NCBI GenBank assembly: GCA_003184365.1
Contig: NKYR01000068.1
Location: forward strand, 62,001-126,000
Direction of reading: 5' to 3'
DNA length: 64,000 nt
Origin: Evernia prunastri
Lineage: Eukaryota > Ascomycota > Lecanoromycetes > Lecanorales > Parmeliaceae
Part shown: positions 13,026 to 23,964 of the stretch, piece after piece
Numbering within the stretch: position 1 is the stretch's first letter
Layout: every line of letters starts with the position of its first letter
Notes under the pieces: generated by a model
The model's database searches: none
Told to the model about the DNA's origin: nothing
Seen by the model: the letters and a program-made list of their open reading frames with translations, nothing else
Translations under genes and position numbers: made by a program

Positions 13026-16000
13026 GGTTGATGAGGGGAAAGCTTTGGGGCTCACGGTGTGAGAACAAATCTTGTCTTGACTGATTAGATGTTGATCGAA
13101 TGTTTAGAGAAGCCAAACGAAATGTGTCGAGGGGGGTTTAAGAAACGAAAGAAGGATAGAGAAACAGCAGCACGGGGGGGCGCGACCAGAAGGACTTATC
13201 AGTAGAAAGCTGTCTGCGACGCTACGGAGAAGAAAAAGTGTGGTTTCAAAATCTCTATTCACCCACACTCGCCGCACAGCGCAAACACTTCCGAAATAGG
13301 CCACAAGAAGACATTGTCGGTAACCATACATTTCACAAGAAATCAAGAAGGTCTCCTGCGGCGAGAGGCTCTCCCTCGTTTCATGGCAGTGTCAAACTTA
13401 GCGTATGCATTCTAGACTCGAAGCGAGAGCTGAAAAAAGAAAAAAGTTGCTTCGCCCCGTAAGCACGTCAACCAGAACTGGAATGGCTCGAATTCAAAAA
13501 GCATGGCAATTGATAAGAAAGGTGAAATTTGAACAATCGTTTGACCGCTACAGAGGGTGTATAGGATGCGGCACTATTAAATGAAAAAAAGTCCCTCAAT
13601 GCTACTGTTGTATAGCGCAAGGAATTCCTGTTCGAGATGTTTGAAGGAACAAAAGGAATGAGCTGACAGGTACGGTAGCCGACTTCTCCGGAGGGGTATG
13701 TTGTAGAGTAAAGGGAACGGAGCGGTTCGGCGAGACTCGGGGGAAAAGCCAAGAAAAGCTACACCACTCTAAGCGAAAGCGAGCGGCGTGTGCATAAATA
13801 TCATCTCCATGGCTTGCATTAGAATATTCTTGACACTTACACCGTCTTTCACCTCCCTTCCTTCTGGCCTTGGCACTGCATGTCACCTTGTCACCTTGTG
13901 CGGCGTCAGCATTTTGGTTGAGGCTATCTATAGTGTTCTTCTACTGAAACCCCTTTGGCTCTGCTCTGAGGTGCGCTTGGACGCTATGAGCCAAAGTTTC
14001 TCTGACCGACACAAAATGTTGGAATCCTTTCTTGGCAGAGGAGCAATAACGTTCTTCTCCCGCATATTGAGTTGATGAGTGATGTTTGGGGCTTCCTTGC
14101 GTAATGTCTGTTTCAGACACTCGCGGGAACGAGTGCGGAAACGCAATGAGGCTTGCACTCGGAAAGGTTGTATAACCGGGGACACTATTTGGAATGAAAT
14201 GGCCAGCGCAGGATTGAGGGTGCGCCTCTTCTCCTTTCTATAGCCGGGGTTCGGCATCGCTCCTTCTGGGTTCTGCTGTTTGCTCGCTGCAATCCTCAGC
14301 GATCCCGTCGTGGTTGGTAAGCATCAATAAAAGGCAGCTCAGGATATCCATGCACCAAATGTTACCTTGGGACCTCCTTGAAACTTCGTGCTCCGTGTTT
14401 CTCTTCTAATAATGTATCGACCATGAAGTCCGTATCCTGTATTACGACCGCTCTGACATCGAGTTTCTTCTGCCTTGCTGAGCTGCTTTTGCCCAAGCTT
14501 TATTGATCACGGAGTACATACGGTAGGGCGAACAGATACCCGAAAGAGGGTTTTTGCAAAGGGAGTGGTGACGATCTGCGGAAGCAAGAGAACGATGTTG
14601 GCGCCTTTCGAGATGAATAAGTCCAAGATTGAAAGAGTGAGCGAAGCAATCCTGCGTTTATAATGTGGGTATATGTGAGGTTTTCATCGAAGCTTGGTCT
14701 GGTCGTAACCGGCAGCTGGTCATGATTCTCCATTTCGGGGACTTCTTCTCAGGGGCAGAGACAAATGTACTGGACCTACGTCGCAAGCTTCATCACGATA
14801 AGCAAGTGGGTACGTCAACATAGCACATTTGTTTAACATCGGTTCCGAAGACAATACGGGCAAGTACGCCTATAACACTTCAAGATCACCACACGAAGTA
14901 ATCTATCAATGGAGTCGGGTGACTGAGCACGACTTAGACCCACCAGAGTCTTCAATATAAAGGGCGGGATGTGTCTCTGCTGCAGATTTTGCGTGAGCAA
15001 AGACGATAGAGATCAAGTGGTATTCATAGGCGTGCTAATTGACTGCGATTGAATAATCTAGATGGTATCAAGTAGTTCCTTCTATGAAGAATCACAGCGC
15101 CAATTCTCGGGAGGAGACCGATTAACTACCGCGCTAAAGCAAAAATCTACACCATCTCTGAAGTTGTATTCTTCTGAATATAAGTCCTCATATCATACAC
15201 CATGAATGCAACACTCTTGATAACTTTTCATCATTCCTGCCCGTGATGAATAGCCGTCAATAGCCCTGTACTCGCCAGCATCGCTCCAAGGCAGTGCTTA
15301 ATCATGCGGCAAAACTCAAGACCGGCTTGAACAATACTCAACACCAAGGAGGCCGCTTCGGGTAGAGGCAGGGATCCCTCCTCGAGGCTCCAAAACTACA
15401 TCTCAAAAGGTGTAAACCATGGCATCGCCGAAGCTTGAGTGAATGGACCCTATTAAAAAGGATCAGAGCTGGACATGAGAGTCGACGACGTCACACGTGA
15501 AACGGCCTGTTCACGGACTGTATAATTCATACCACGAGATTCACCCCAAGCTCAACCACTTTCAACTGCATACTACCGCCGTTTCGATGACTGGGGAAGA
15601 CGCCGCTTCAACACTACTCTCGGTCTATGTAGCTATGCTCAAGCCTCGTAGCTAAGTCCTAGATTTGACGTTTGTCTGCCAAAGAATATTCTACTGTTTT
15701 GCGTTGAAGGAACATGCCTGCGAGTATTATGTCATGGACTCTGTTCTATTTATAGGACTACATATCAGTAACAACACTAATATCTCATGCATTGGAAACG
15801 GCTCACCTTGATAGCTACATAGCAACCGGTGTTTTCTATCTGGTCAGCATCTTTGGCCTCAGGCATTTCCAAAATTGTGAGATCGTGTTTGTGACGCCCA
15901 CAAGGCGCAGCTCAATTTGCTGCCGATTGTTTGTTTCTTCATCAAATATCCATGAAAACAAATACATAAGAAAGCAGACTCTCGGAGCACAAGCCACTCC

Positions 16001-16121
16001 CATAATCCAAAAGCATCTCAAGAGATAAAAGATCCAGACCTTCTCCTGTACCTTGGCAGAGTACAAACGACTGGACGCGATTTGCAGAATTTTGTAAATA
16101 GTGCTAAGCAAACCGGCTCAA
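13026..16121. other. 3.1-kb intergenic stretch, no convincing gene
   Basis: Scattered short open frames only. An ATG at 14422 begins 27 codons that resemble a signal peptide, but it stops at once and I could not extend it by splicing. No repeats or RNA genes were recognised. The sequence is of ordinary base composition, so it is not part of the AT-rich RIP island. Confidence 0.55.
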
Positions 16122-18630
16122 TCAGTTCGTTCCCAAAGTTTCCATGGCTTTCGAAACCTCTAATGTTGCTGCGTATTGATTAGGAGAAGCAGGTGCTACA
16201 TCTGTGGGCACGGTCTTCTTTTGTGCGTCTGTGGTCGGCACCGAGGCGTTCCCTCCGGAATCTTGGGTTCCTATAGCTATTCCACAGCAGCTTAGTTCGA
16301 GAGAAATCGCCTTGGTAACGTGTGAGATGTTTACCTTCATGCTTTCCCGTCTCGATCATGATCTCATGGATAGCATTAGCATACTCGTCAATATTCCAGC
16401 GCCGATCATGATTAGCATCCGATCTCTTCCAGATATCTTTAGCGATGTTTGGGGGTAGGCCAAAAGCATGGGATTGCTCCATGGCTTCTTCTTTGTTGAT
16501 GAACCATTTACTTTCCTTGTGGGCCGCGTCGAACATGGCGTAATACTTGGCTTTTTCATTCTCCGTCATAGGTGGTAGGCTCGCTCTCGTGGTTGCTGCT
16601 GGAGAAGAACCTACCGCCTCGGTGACTCGATTGTTTGCGATTTGTGCCTCGACAAGCGAATCCACTACTGGAGCTGATGAGGTAAGCGCGGCAGCAGGAG
16701 GAGGGCAAAACGGAGGCGCCGTGTGCACCTGCACTGTCCCAGTTTCTCCGAGGAGTTCTCTGCCTGTGTCTGACATTTTGGGTTCTTCCCCATCTCTAGG
16801 CTCTCCATCAATGAACATCTTGTTTCGAAGGTCCTTGCTGTTAAGCGTCGTAGCGTCATAAGTACCAACAATCATTCTACCCTGCTTTCTGAAGAAAAAC
16901 TCCGTATTCTTGAGGTCCTTGATCGAGCGCCATCCCATAGGTAGCCCTGTGTTCTGGTCGACCTTCTTATTGAAACGTGGATTCTCTCTGACTGCGCTTT
17001 TCGTATGGTGATCGACGAAGAAGAGATTGCCCCACGAGTCCAGACGCCGATCCCAGCCGTCAGGTAGATGGTTGGAGACTTCGCTTTTTGGATCTGTAAA
17101 TCTGGCGGGATGTACGGTACTCCTCCATGCTTCGTCGATGTTTATATAATGGATGTTCTGTCCCGGTGAGCTTATTCTAGAGTACCATTCTTCGGGTAAA
17201 TTCCTCATGATTGCTTCGTAATCGTCTGGTCTTCGGACGTGCCCACTTGCCCCTATCAGAAGTTCTACCAACTCTCTGGAAACATCATCGTCAAGGTCCC
17301 AAGGCAGCCGATTCTGAGTAGACATGAATCTTGGAGAGCTATCAGAATGGTGTGTCCCTTGGGTGGACAGAATCACTTACCCAACGTACTGAAACATAAC
17401 GTTTGGCGAACTAGCGGCTGCGGCCATTTCGAATCTGGGCTTAGAAGGGGCGATGCTTCTTTTCTTTACGACTCCACCGTCCGTGATCCACCAACATTGT
17501 TTCAAAGTGATGGGATCGTAGCCGCTCTGCCAACCGCCGCCGTGTCGGGAAACTTGCTCATCGCAAGAGAAAGGGCAGTCATAAAAATACGCCCTACTCA
17601 TCTTCGGCTGAATGTTTCTTTGACACGAGAGATTGTTGTACGAGTAATAGTATGCAGCGTTAAGGTGTCCTCCTCTTGAGATCATGGTGGGCGTTCTAGA
17701 CCAACCCTCTGGAAGCAAACAAAGCCATTCTTCCTCTTTGCTGTAACGCCAGATACAAGGTGGTTCCTTGATGAGGTCATCGAAACCAACAGCTACCCCC
17801 TGCAGATAGCGGAAGCCGATAGTGGTGAGCCAAGGAATCGCCGAAGGGTTGTATTTTCCTTTCGGTTTCGCCGGGACAGGTATCTGTACTTGCGCAACGT
17901 CAGGACGAGACACATCCACGAGCTGGCTTGTAGTTACGTCCGGGGAGGTGGAGCCCTCGGCCGCAGGGGCCCTTGACTTTGCGAGTTTAGCCTGGTCTTT
18001 CTCAAACTTCTGCACACAAGCCATGACGTATGACCTTTTCTGATCGAGGTAGTCACCCTCAATGTCAGCCTTAGCTATCACTTGAGCTCGAAACGCTTGC
18101 CATTTAGTTTCATTTTCCAAATCAAGATTAGTGGACGTGTTGATGGCAGGCGACTCCAAGGTTTGATCGTGAAGCATGGTGAAGAGCACAAAGAAGAGTT
18201 CCGGGGTCACATCCTCAACGCTATCTGGCGCAGTGACTTGCCTTCCAGTCAAGAAAGTATTGATCACGAGGAGATGCTCACCCAGTCGTCGTCGTATCTT
18301 ATCACAGTCTGCTTTGGCGTAAGCGAATCCCAAAGTATCCCTTACGCGGTGTGTGGTTGAGCCGAGGCTATTGTACCTCCGGAGAAGATCTGTTAAAGTA
18401 CTGAGCGTAGTGTTGCAACTCTCAGCAAGCTGCGATATTGTCTTGCTATCTTGGACACGCAGGACGCTGTTGGGGTTGTTCGGCCTGCATCCCTCAATGA
18501 CCAGGCTCACCTCGTGACAGAGATTAGCGCAGTCCTGGAACTCTGGAGACGCTTCACGGCAGGCAGTCCAGAGTTGGTTGGCCAGTGTGCCCACAGCGAC
18601 CAAGTCGCCGACGCTGACTCCAAAAGACAT
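16122..18630 (-). CDS. STAND-type N-terminal domain, WW-like repeats and EH/EF-hand fusion
   Basis: Three exons on the minus strand: 18630-17381, 17338-16335 and 16276-16122, with introns of only 42 nt (GTAAGT...GATAG) and 58 nt (GTAAAC...AATAG). The product has 802 residues. The start MSFGVSVGDLVAVG is typical of the N-terminal domain that precedes NACHT/ankyrin modules in fungal STAND proteins; no NTPase follows here. WW-type modules are seen near residues 306-340, 464-497 (LPEEW), 507-539 (LPDGWDRR...GNLFFVDH) and about 550-580; that at 507-539 is the best. A C-terminal EH-like domain at about 672-748 contains a canonical 12-residue calcium loop DANHDRRWNIDE (724-735). EH domains bind NPF peptides in endocytic proteins, WW domains bind proline motifs. 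The combined role as an interaction scaffold is inference. Confidence 0.8.
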
Positions 18631-19548
18631 TTTACTGGCTTGCAGTTCTCTCCTCTTTCGACGCAATGATGTCTTGTGAAATGTAGAACTGACGAAAAAC
18701 AGAGAGCGGACTCAGCGTCGTTGATCTGACCCCTCACTGATTACGCTATACAGCCCTCGGTCAACCTACTTTACCTCCTAGATAGTACTGCCTTAGCTTA
18801 GGCAGCCACCATGCAGCCTGCCAAAATCGGTAAGGCCAAGAGACGAAGGCTAAAAGTACAGAGCACTAAGCTGCTAGATTGTACATAGGTATCTCATATC
18901 TAGACTTCATGCATGTAATAAAGGAAGAACTCTGGGACATTGCGAGCACATCGAGATTGGCTCCGTACGCTGAGAACCTCGCGAAGCGAAGGCCCCATAC
19001 CCTACCCCGCGCTCGCCAATATGCAGATATGCATTACATGTAAGGTTATGGTCAGTCGGGAATACAGTGGCCTTATATCACTGGTAATATCATAGATCGG
19101 GAGCTAGAATATCACTCGCACATAAGAGAATCTGTGTACGTCTCAGCTGCCTTTTACAGGGATCGAATATGTTGGAGCGCTTGATCAATCTTGAGTGTGA
19201 GTAAAGACATGGCAGTCTAGACGATGGAAATTCAGTCCGCACTCGGGATCGCACCCCGAGTATCATTTGGAGAGAGAACAGCGAGCTGAACGACTAACTA
19301 CCTTACTACATGTAAGATCTTATTTAGATAGGACGCGCTAAGGCACGAGGAAATGTCATGTGACTTGGCGCCAAGACGGCAAGGCTTAGCGGATCGCGGA
19401 TCAGCGATATCCGCGACGCGATTTTCGCGTCGCCTTGAAACAATCCGTGCTTTTGCCAAAGATTCCATTCTACCGACAGTGCCATCCTGAGCACAAGCAA
19501 TGAGGCCCCAGTACAACTCTTGACTCATTTCAACAACCTCTGCGTGTC
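18631..19548. other. Intergenic; possible tRNA-like remnant near 19.2 kb
   Basis: No gene is supported. Around 19215-19310, the minus strand has a segment resembling the T arm of a tRNA (stem CTCGG/CCGAG around a GGTGCGATCC loop, one base away from the B-box consensus). I could not complete a cloverleaf, so it may be a decayed tRNA or SINE piece. Confidence 0.35.
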
Positions 19549-21633
19549 ATGGGTGCCGTCATGGCTAGCTACAATCGGCCCGACACTGGTCGCATCTGCC
19601 CTGGAGATGCTACGAGTACGGAACACGCGATTCGCCTGGAGGCCGACTCTGACTCCGTTAGCAACACAGCCATCGCTAGTCTCTCTAACACTTCACTGCT
19701 ACCGACAGAGCTCGAGGCTTGGATCTCAAGAGGTATCGAAAAGGGAATCGCCGAAGCACGCTCCTATGGTTACTGCCCTCATTGGTCTGAGATCGACAAG
19801 AGCACCTTCAGAGAAGTGATACTCAAGAATATCTCCTCTGAAGCGTCCCTCGAAGCTCGAGATCGTATTCTGCAGCCTCAATCACATGGACTTCATGAGT
19901 CCTACGACGCGCCTCATGCAAAATTTGCTCTTCAGATGCCCCGTACGACGATGACCCATCAACTTGTCGGTGCTGGTGCTGCGATTGAGGCTACATCGGT
20001 CGTGGATCTGGTCAATGCTGCCAGGAAAAGAAACATAGAAACAGAAAGTGTCCATGGTTCCAATAGTATGGACACCATTTGTCAGGAGTCGAAAGCCAAA
20101 GACGTCAGTGGCGAGAAGGGTGGGACCGATTTCAGTAGTGAGGAAGTGAGCATGATGGACGAGTGTGAGGATGCAGGGCATGGCCAGGAAATAATACCAC
20201 GCAAGAACAACGAAAGCGCGGACGACTTCAGCGAGGATGGCTCTACTGCTGATGGCTCAGGTAGCCATGAGGAAATTGAGTTGGGTAGCGAGCCGGATAG
20301 TGACATCGTGAGTGAGGATGAAGAAGACAAAGAAAGCCAGCCAATTGTAAGGGAGGAGAGCGTCCGAAGGACTATCGGCGACCGAAGCGGATTCTCAACC
20401 GTTGTCAACCTCAAGATCGAACAACAAGGCAGCGTCAACCGGCTGCAGGGGATGACAGCTCTCGATTTAATGAATTGTGTTTCTTTGTCACTCAAAGATT
20501 TCCTCGGAGAGCGGCAGCTTCTCTCAAAAGGTCTGCGCATCTCACTTGTCGATCTCTTAGACAACGGTAATGTCGATGTTTTGATCAACGCGGAGACGCG
20601 TGAAATACTGCGAACCTTTGACTCGGCAGGTTGGGATCGAGACTTCGAGAGGACTCTGATTGGCTCACCGATTTCAACTTGCAAGGTCGAAATGCACAAC
20701 ACCATGATCCGCACTTTAGAATTCAAAGGTCGGAAGGAGAAATCCGTGATCATAAGGCAGCTTGCATATGAGAACCGCGCGATAGGGCCAGTGGATGGCG
20801 TCGGACCCCTCATCAGAGATATTTATTGGTCCACGTACCCCTTGCCAAAGGTGTATACAGTACTGATCGTCGAATTCCTGGACCCAAAGCAGGCCACTCA
20901 AGCTCTGGTGCGAGGTCTCTACTGGCAAGGGCGACACAGCTGTTCAAGGCCAGACAAAAAAGACAGACTTGTCAGATGCAGCAGGTGTCAAGGTTATGGC
21001 CATCTTCTCCATCAGTGCTCTGCTCCCCATCGATGCGGTAAATGCGCTGAACAACATCCGACTGCGTACTGCAAATCGGAAAAAATGAAGTGTGTTTCTT
21101 GTGGTGGTGGCCATTACGCTGGCAGCAAACAGTGTTCCGCAAAAATAGAGGCAAGGAGAACCTTAGGCTTTGTGACTGAAACTACCTCTGAAGCTACTGC
21201 ACCTGCGGCTGAGGCCCAAACAATCCCCTCCCGCCGTGTTCGACCTTCGATCTCTACCCCGAGAACAGAGATTGAGACATCCATGCCGTCGCCAGTATCT
21301 CTAGATGCTAACCCGGCCGATGATAAGGTCAAATCCGAATCTGACCAGTCGTTGCCGGAAGCTGACCCGTCTCCGTTTACCTATCCAGATACGGCAAATC
21401 TCCTGAAGCAGATCGAAGACCTCCGAAAGATTGTCATAGCCCGAGAAACTGCCCTGCAAACAGAATCTTCAGGTCGATTGAAGCGACGAGCCGTGGAGGC
21501 TTTTGCGGCTGAAGAAGAAACTGAGTCGTCCACTCTGGCAGCAAAGCGAATTAAGCAAGAACGGTCCACTCGGGAGAGTTCGATGGGCTTGTACCGTCAG
21601 CCCTCTCCGTTTATTGTCAACCGGCCTCAATAG
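19549..21633 (+). CDS. LINE ORF1/Gag-like protein with three zinc knuckles
   Basis: A single uninterrupted frame of 694 residues. The N-terminal half is acidic and Ser-rich (low complexity around 20100-20340). A middle domain (about 20400-20930) is followed by three CCHC-type knuckles at about 20970-21140: C-x2-C-x4-H-x4-C (CSRCQGYGHLLHQC), C-x2-C-x3-H-x4-C and C-x2-C-x3-H-x6-C. The C-terminal part has Lys/Arg-rich and Pro-rich stretches. This layout matches ORF1 (Gag-like, RNA-binding) of Tad/I-type non-LTR retrotransposons in fungi. No reverse-transcriptase ORF follows: the next 2.3 kb holds only short frames. The frame has no stops or RIP-like damage, unlike the Gypsy element at 34-41 kb, so it is either a recent 3'-truncated copy or a kept cellular gene. 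Confidence 0.75.
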   Translation: MGAVMASYNRPDTGRICPGDATSTEHAIRLEADSDSVSNTAIASLSNTSLLPTELEAWISRGIEKGIAEARSYGYCPHWSEIDKSTFREVILKNISSEASLEARDRILQPQSHGLHESYDAPHAKFALQMPRTTMTHQLVGAGAAIEATSVVDLVNAARKRNIETESVHGSNSMDTICQESKAKDVSGEKGGTDFSSEEVSMMDECEDAGHGQEIIPRKNNESADDFSEDGSTADGSGSHEEIELGSEPDSDIVSEDEEDKESQPIVREESVRRTIGDRSGFSTVVNLKIEQQGSVNRLQGMTALDLMNCVSLSLKDFLGERQLLSKGLRISLVDLLDNGNVDVLINAETREILRTFDSAGWDRDFERTLIGSPISTCKVEMHNTMIRTLEFKGRKEKSVIIRQLAYENRAIGPVDGVGPLIRDIYWSTYPLPKVYTVLIVEFLDPKQATQALVRGLYWQGRHSCSRPDKKDRLVRCSRCQGYGHLLHQCSAPHRCGKCAEQHPTAYCKSEKMKCVSCGGGHYAGSKQCSAKIEARRTLGFVTETTSEATAPAAEAQTIPSRRVRPSISTPRTEIETSMPSPVSLDANPADDKVKSESDQSLPEADPSPFTYPDTANLLKQIEDLRKIVIARETALQTESSGRLKRRAVEAFAAEEETESSTLAAKRIKQERSTRESSMGLYRQPSPFIVNRPQ

Positions 21634-22283
21634 GGATCACTCACCCATCTGGCAACCACACCTCACAGCATTTAGACAGCTGTCGATCAGGTAAGCCGTG
21701 CTGAATGCTCGCTCTATGGAAGAGGTACAGCCCTGGTTCTTGCTCTCTACACATTCTCATATGTCATGTGTACCGACTTCGAGATTTGGCTTTGCTATTG
21801 AATCGAGACCATTCAATAGTTGCTATGCCTGTTCAGCAGTGGCGCCTGCGCAGTCACTATGCACTAGTACAAATATGTCCTGTGCATCCTGCACAGACTT
21901 TGCAACGATCAGGGTCTCTAGCTTGCTGTTCATCAAGCGTGTTCACACTGCAATCCCATACCAAGTTGGCCTTCTTCTTTTCCTGCGCTATGATACCCAT
22001 CGTGAGCCTGATAGCGGCAGCTCCTTTGTAACGAGTATCACACGGCTCGTTGTGGGACGTCTCTATAATGAAGATGATGAATGAAACAATGGGCTCAAAG
22101 CTGGTGTCATTCCATAAATCAAATTCAAATAGTATAAACAAAGATCCAAAGAAGATTCTCGCTTCTGTGCATTGATCAGAGAGTAAAATACAGATGAAAA
22201 TGCTCGGCGTAAGAGCCGGAGATATCTCCGGTTCGGCGGAACCTCGGAAGCTGCGCAAGTGAAACCCGTAGAACGCGCCTCGT

Positions 22284-22386
22284 TAGTCTCAGTAATTCAG
22301 ACTCGTGGGGGGGTGCCTATGCCTCGCTTCGGGGGCCAATCATATCGCAAGCTCATTACGGCATACCCCTCTCATAGAGTCTGAGT
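22284..22386. repeat. Short foldback (MITE-like) repeat, copy 1
   Basis: Begins TAGTCTCAGTAATTCAGACT and contains GCCTCGCTTCGGGGGCCAAT, CATATCG and AAGCTCATTACGGCAT, which recur in the same order at 63825-63951. This copy is shorter and its right end (GTCTGAGTA) is less well preserved than in copy 2. Internal inverted segments (GGGGTGCC... and ...GGCATACCCC) would fold into a hairpin. No coding capacity. Confidence 0.7.
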
Positions 22387-23477
22387 AGGAAACCACCGAT
22401 TTCTGCCATTGACAGTTATTTTTGGTGAGCTTACCGCAATAATTGACCGATATCTCGAAGATTTCATTTCTTTTAGATGTATAAACTCAACACAACGTCT
22501 ACGCAATAACTTATGATTATCAAAATTTTGAAATAAATATCAAAGAATTCGAATTTTTTCCTGAATTTTTAATAAGTTCTTTCATCAATTTATTATAGAG
22601 CGCGTAGTGTCAATGTCATGATTAATTGATTGATTGATTTATTCATACTACACTGAAGTTAGACCCTTAGTGGGCCAACTATGCGAGATGTGCAATCTAT
22701 CTATCGAATCTAATTGACTGAGACCATTGAAAGAGGCTACCCTACGATCGCCGGACCCCTTTCGTAAAGAACCATATCCTGCTTTTTGACCCGAAACCCT
22801 TGGTGTTTTCTATGTATTGTAGATTCCGTATGGGGTGGGACCCCTCTAAGCCCGAGGGTCCCAAAGAACAGTATCCCAATTCCAACTCTTTTCCATTCCA
22901 GCCCACTAGACGGAGTTGCCCTGACGACTCTGAGGGTCACTACTTCTCAGAGTCTATTGCTCGGTAGGCGGCCGAGGGTCAAGATCCGGTATCACCTTTA
23001 TCGAGGAATGAGACGGATACGTTTCGATAGGGCGAAGTCGAACGATTTGAAACCGTATATATCGAGGCACTCCGGAAGAGGACAGAGTGGATATTCGCTC
23101 GTGTTGTAGGCTGAATAGGTAGTCGATGACGGTAGAAGAATATGCTCTCTTGGGGTAAGAGGGTGTGTCGGTATTGCGGAGGCTTGATGTGAAGTGAAAT
23201 GTAATGTAATGTCTAGATGTTGAGATCTGACAGTGTAGAGGCGTTACGGCCTTTGCTGAAATGACTGTTTATTGCTGAAATGACACGTGGCATCTTGCGG
23301 ACGTGTCGAGAGGTTGACTGTATTTGCTGAATATGATAGGCTTATGAGAGGGCGAGGTCGGTAGATATCTATATCGTTGACTAGTATGGCTCAGTCGAAA
23401 GAAAGGCTTTTGATGGCCTGACTGTCGGAAAGAGTACGTGGCATTGCGCGATTTTCAGGGGGTCCTTGGACCCGAGG

Positions 23478-23555
23478 CCTACAGTCGTGTAAACCGCTCA
23501 TTATGGGCACGGGCAGATACCTTATAATGAGCTGATTATCGTACTGTAGGCCTCA
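23478..23555. repeat. Imperfect inverted repeat
   Basis: GAGGCCTACAGT...GCTCATTAT on the left arm is matched by ATAATGAGC...ACTGTAGGCCTC on the right arm, separated by about 20 bases. Arms of roughly 30 bases agree except for a central mismatched block of about 10. It could be a foldback element or a decayed palindrome. Confidence 0.55.
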
Positions 23556-23848
23556 GGCCCATAAATGATGTCGTTGTGGTTGTGGGAACAAAAATGTGAT
23601 TTTGCGCTGTTGTTGATCCCTTTTTCGGCTCGGTATGCAAACCTTATTGACCATTTCCCTAATCTAGCCTAGCGCCAGGCGATGACAGAAGTTACGGGGG
23701 TCTGTCGTCGACCAACCTGCATTGTCACCCCTATGAGTCATTTGCCCGCATTGGAAAGGCATTTTGGTTCGTCGTAAAAATCTCCCACTCTTCCGCAATC
23801 ACCCATCCTTGCAAGAATTCTCCCACCCTCCGGTGGCGGGCTCAAGTG

Positions 23849-23937
23849 TGCAATGGCCGCACTCGTCCACTAGCATAATTCTCTCAAAGCGCGAGTGTGC
23901 AATGGCCGCACTTATCTACTAGCATAGTTCCTTCTAA
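23849..23937 (+). repeat. Tandem ~50-bp duplication upstream of the cyclase gene
   Basis: The unit AGTGTGCAATGGCCGCACT followed by CxACTAGCATA occurs twice in tandem (starting at about 23849 and 23891), ending some 30 bases before the ATG at 23965. It contains a TGCAATGGCCGCA core. It may be a duplicated regulatory site or part of the 5' leader. Confidence 0.6.
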
Positions 23938-23964
23938 GTCTGACAACATGGTTGCGTTGGCCGA

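Larger units (their letters stand above)
21634..23964. other. Intergenic with short repeats and hairpins
   Basis: No gene is supported. Contents noted separately are a foldback repeat at 22284-22386, an inverted repeat at about 23478-23555 and a tandem promoter repeat at 23849-23937. AT-rich sequence lies at 22440-22640 with (ATTG)n-like runs. A short inverted pair GGGACC/GGTCCC occurs around 22838-22862. Confidence 0.55.

Noticed and set aside
14422..14505. Signal-peptide-like start of 27 codons, possible small secreted protein
   Set aside because: The frame stops at once and no GT donor with a continuing exon could be found.
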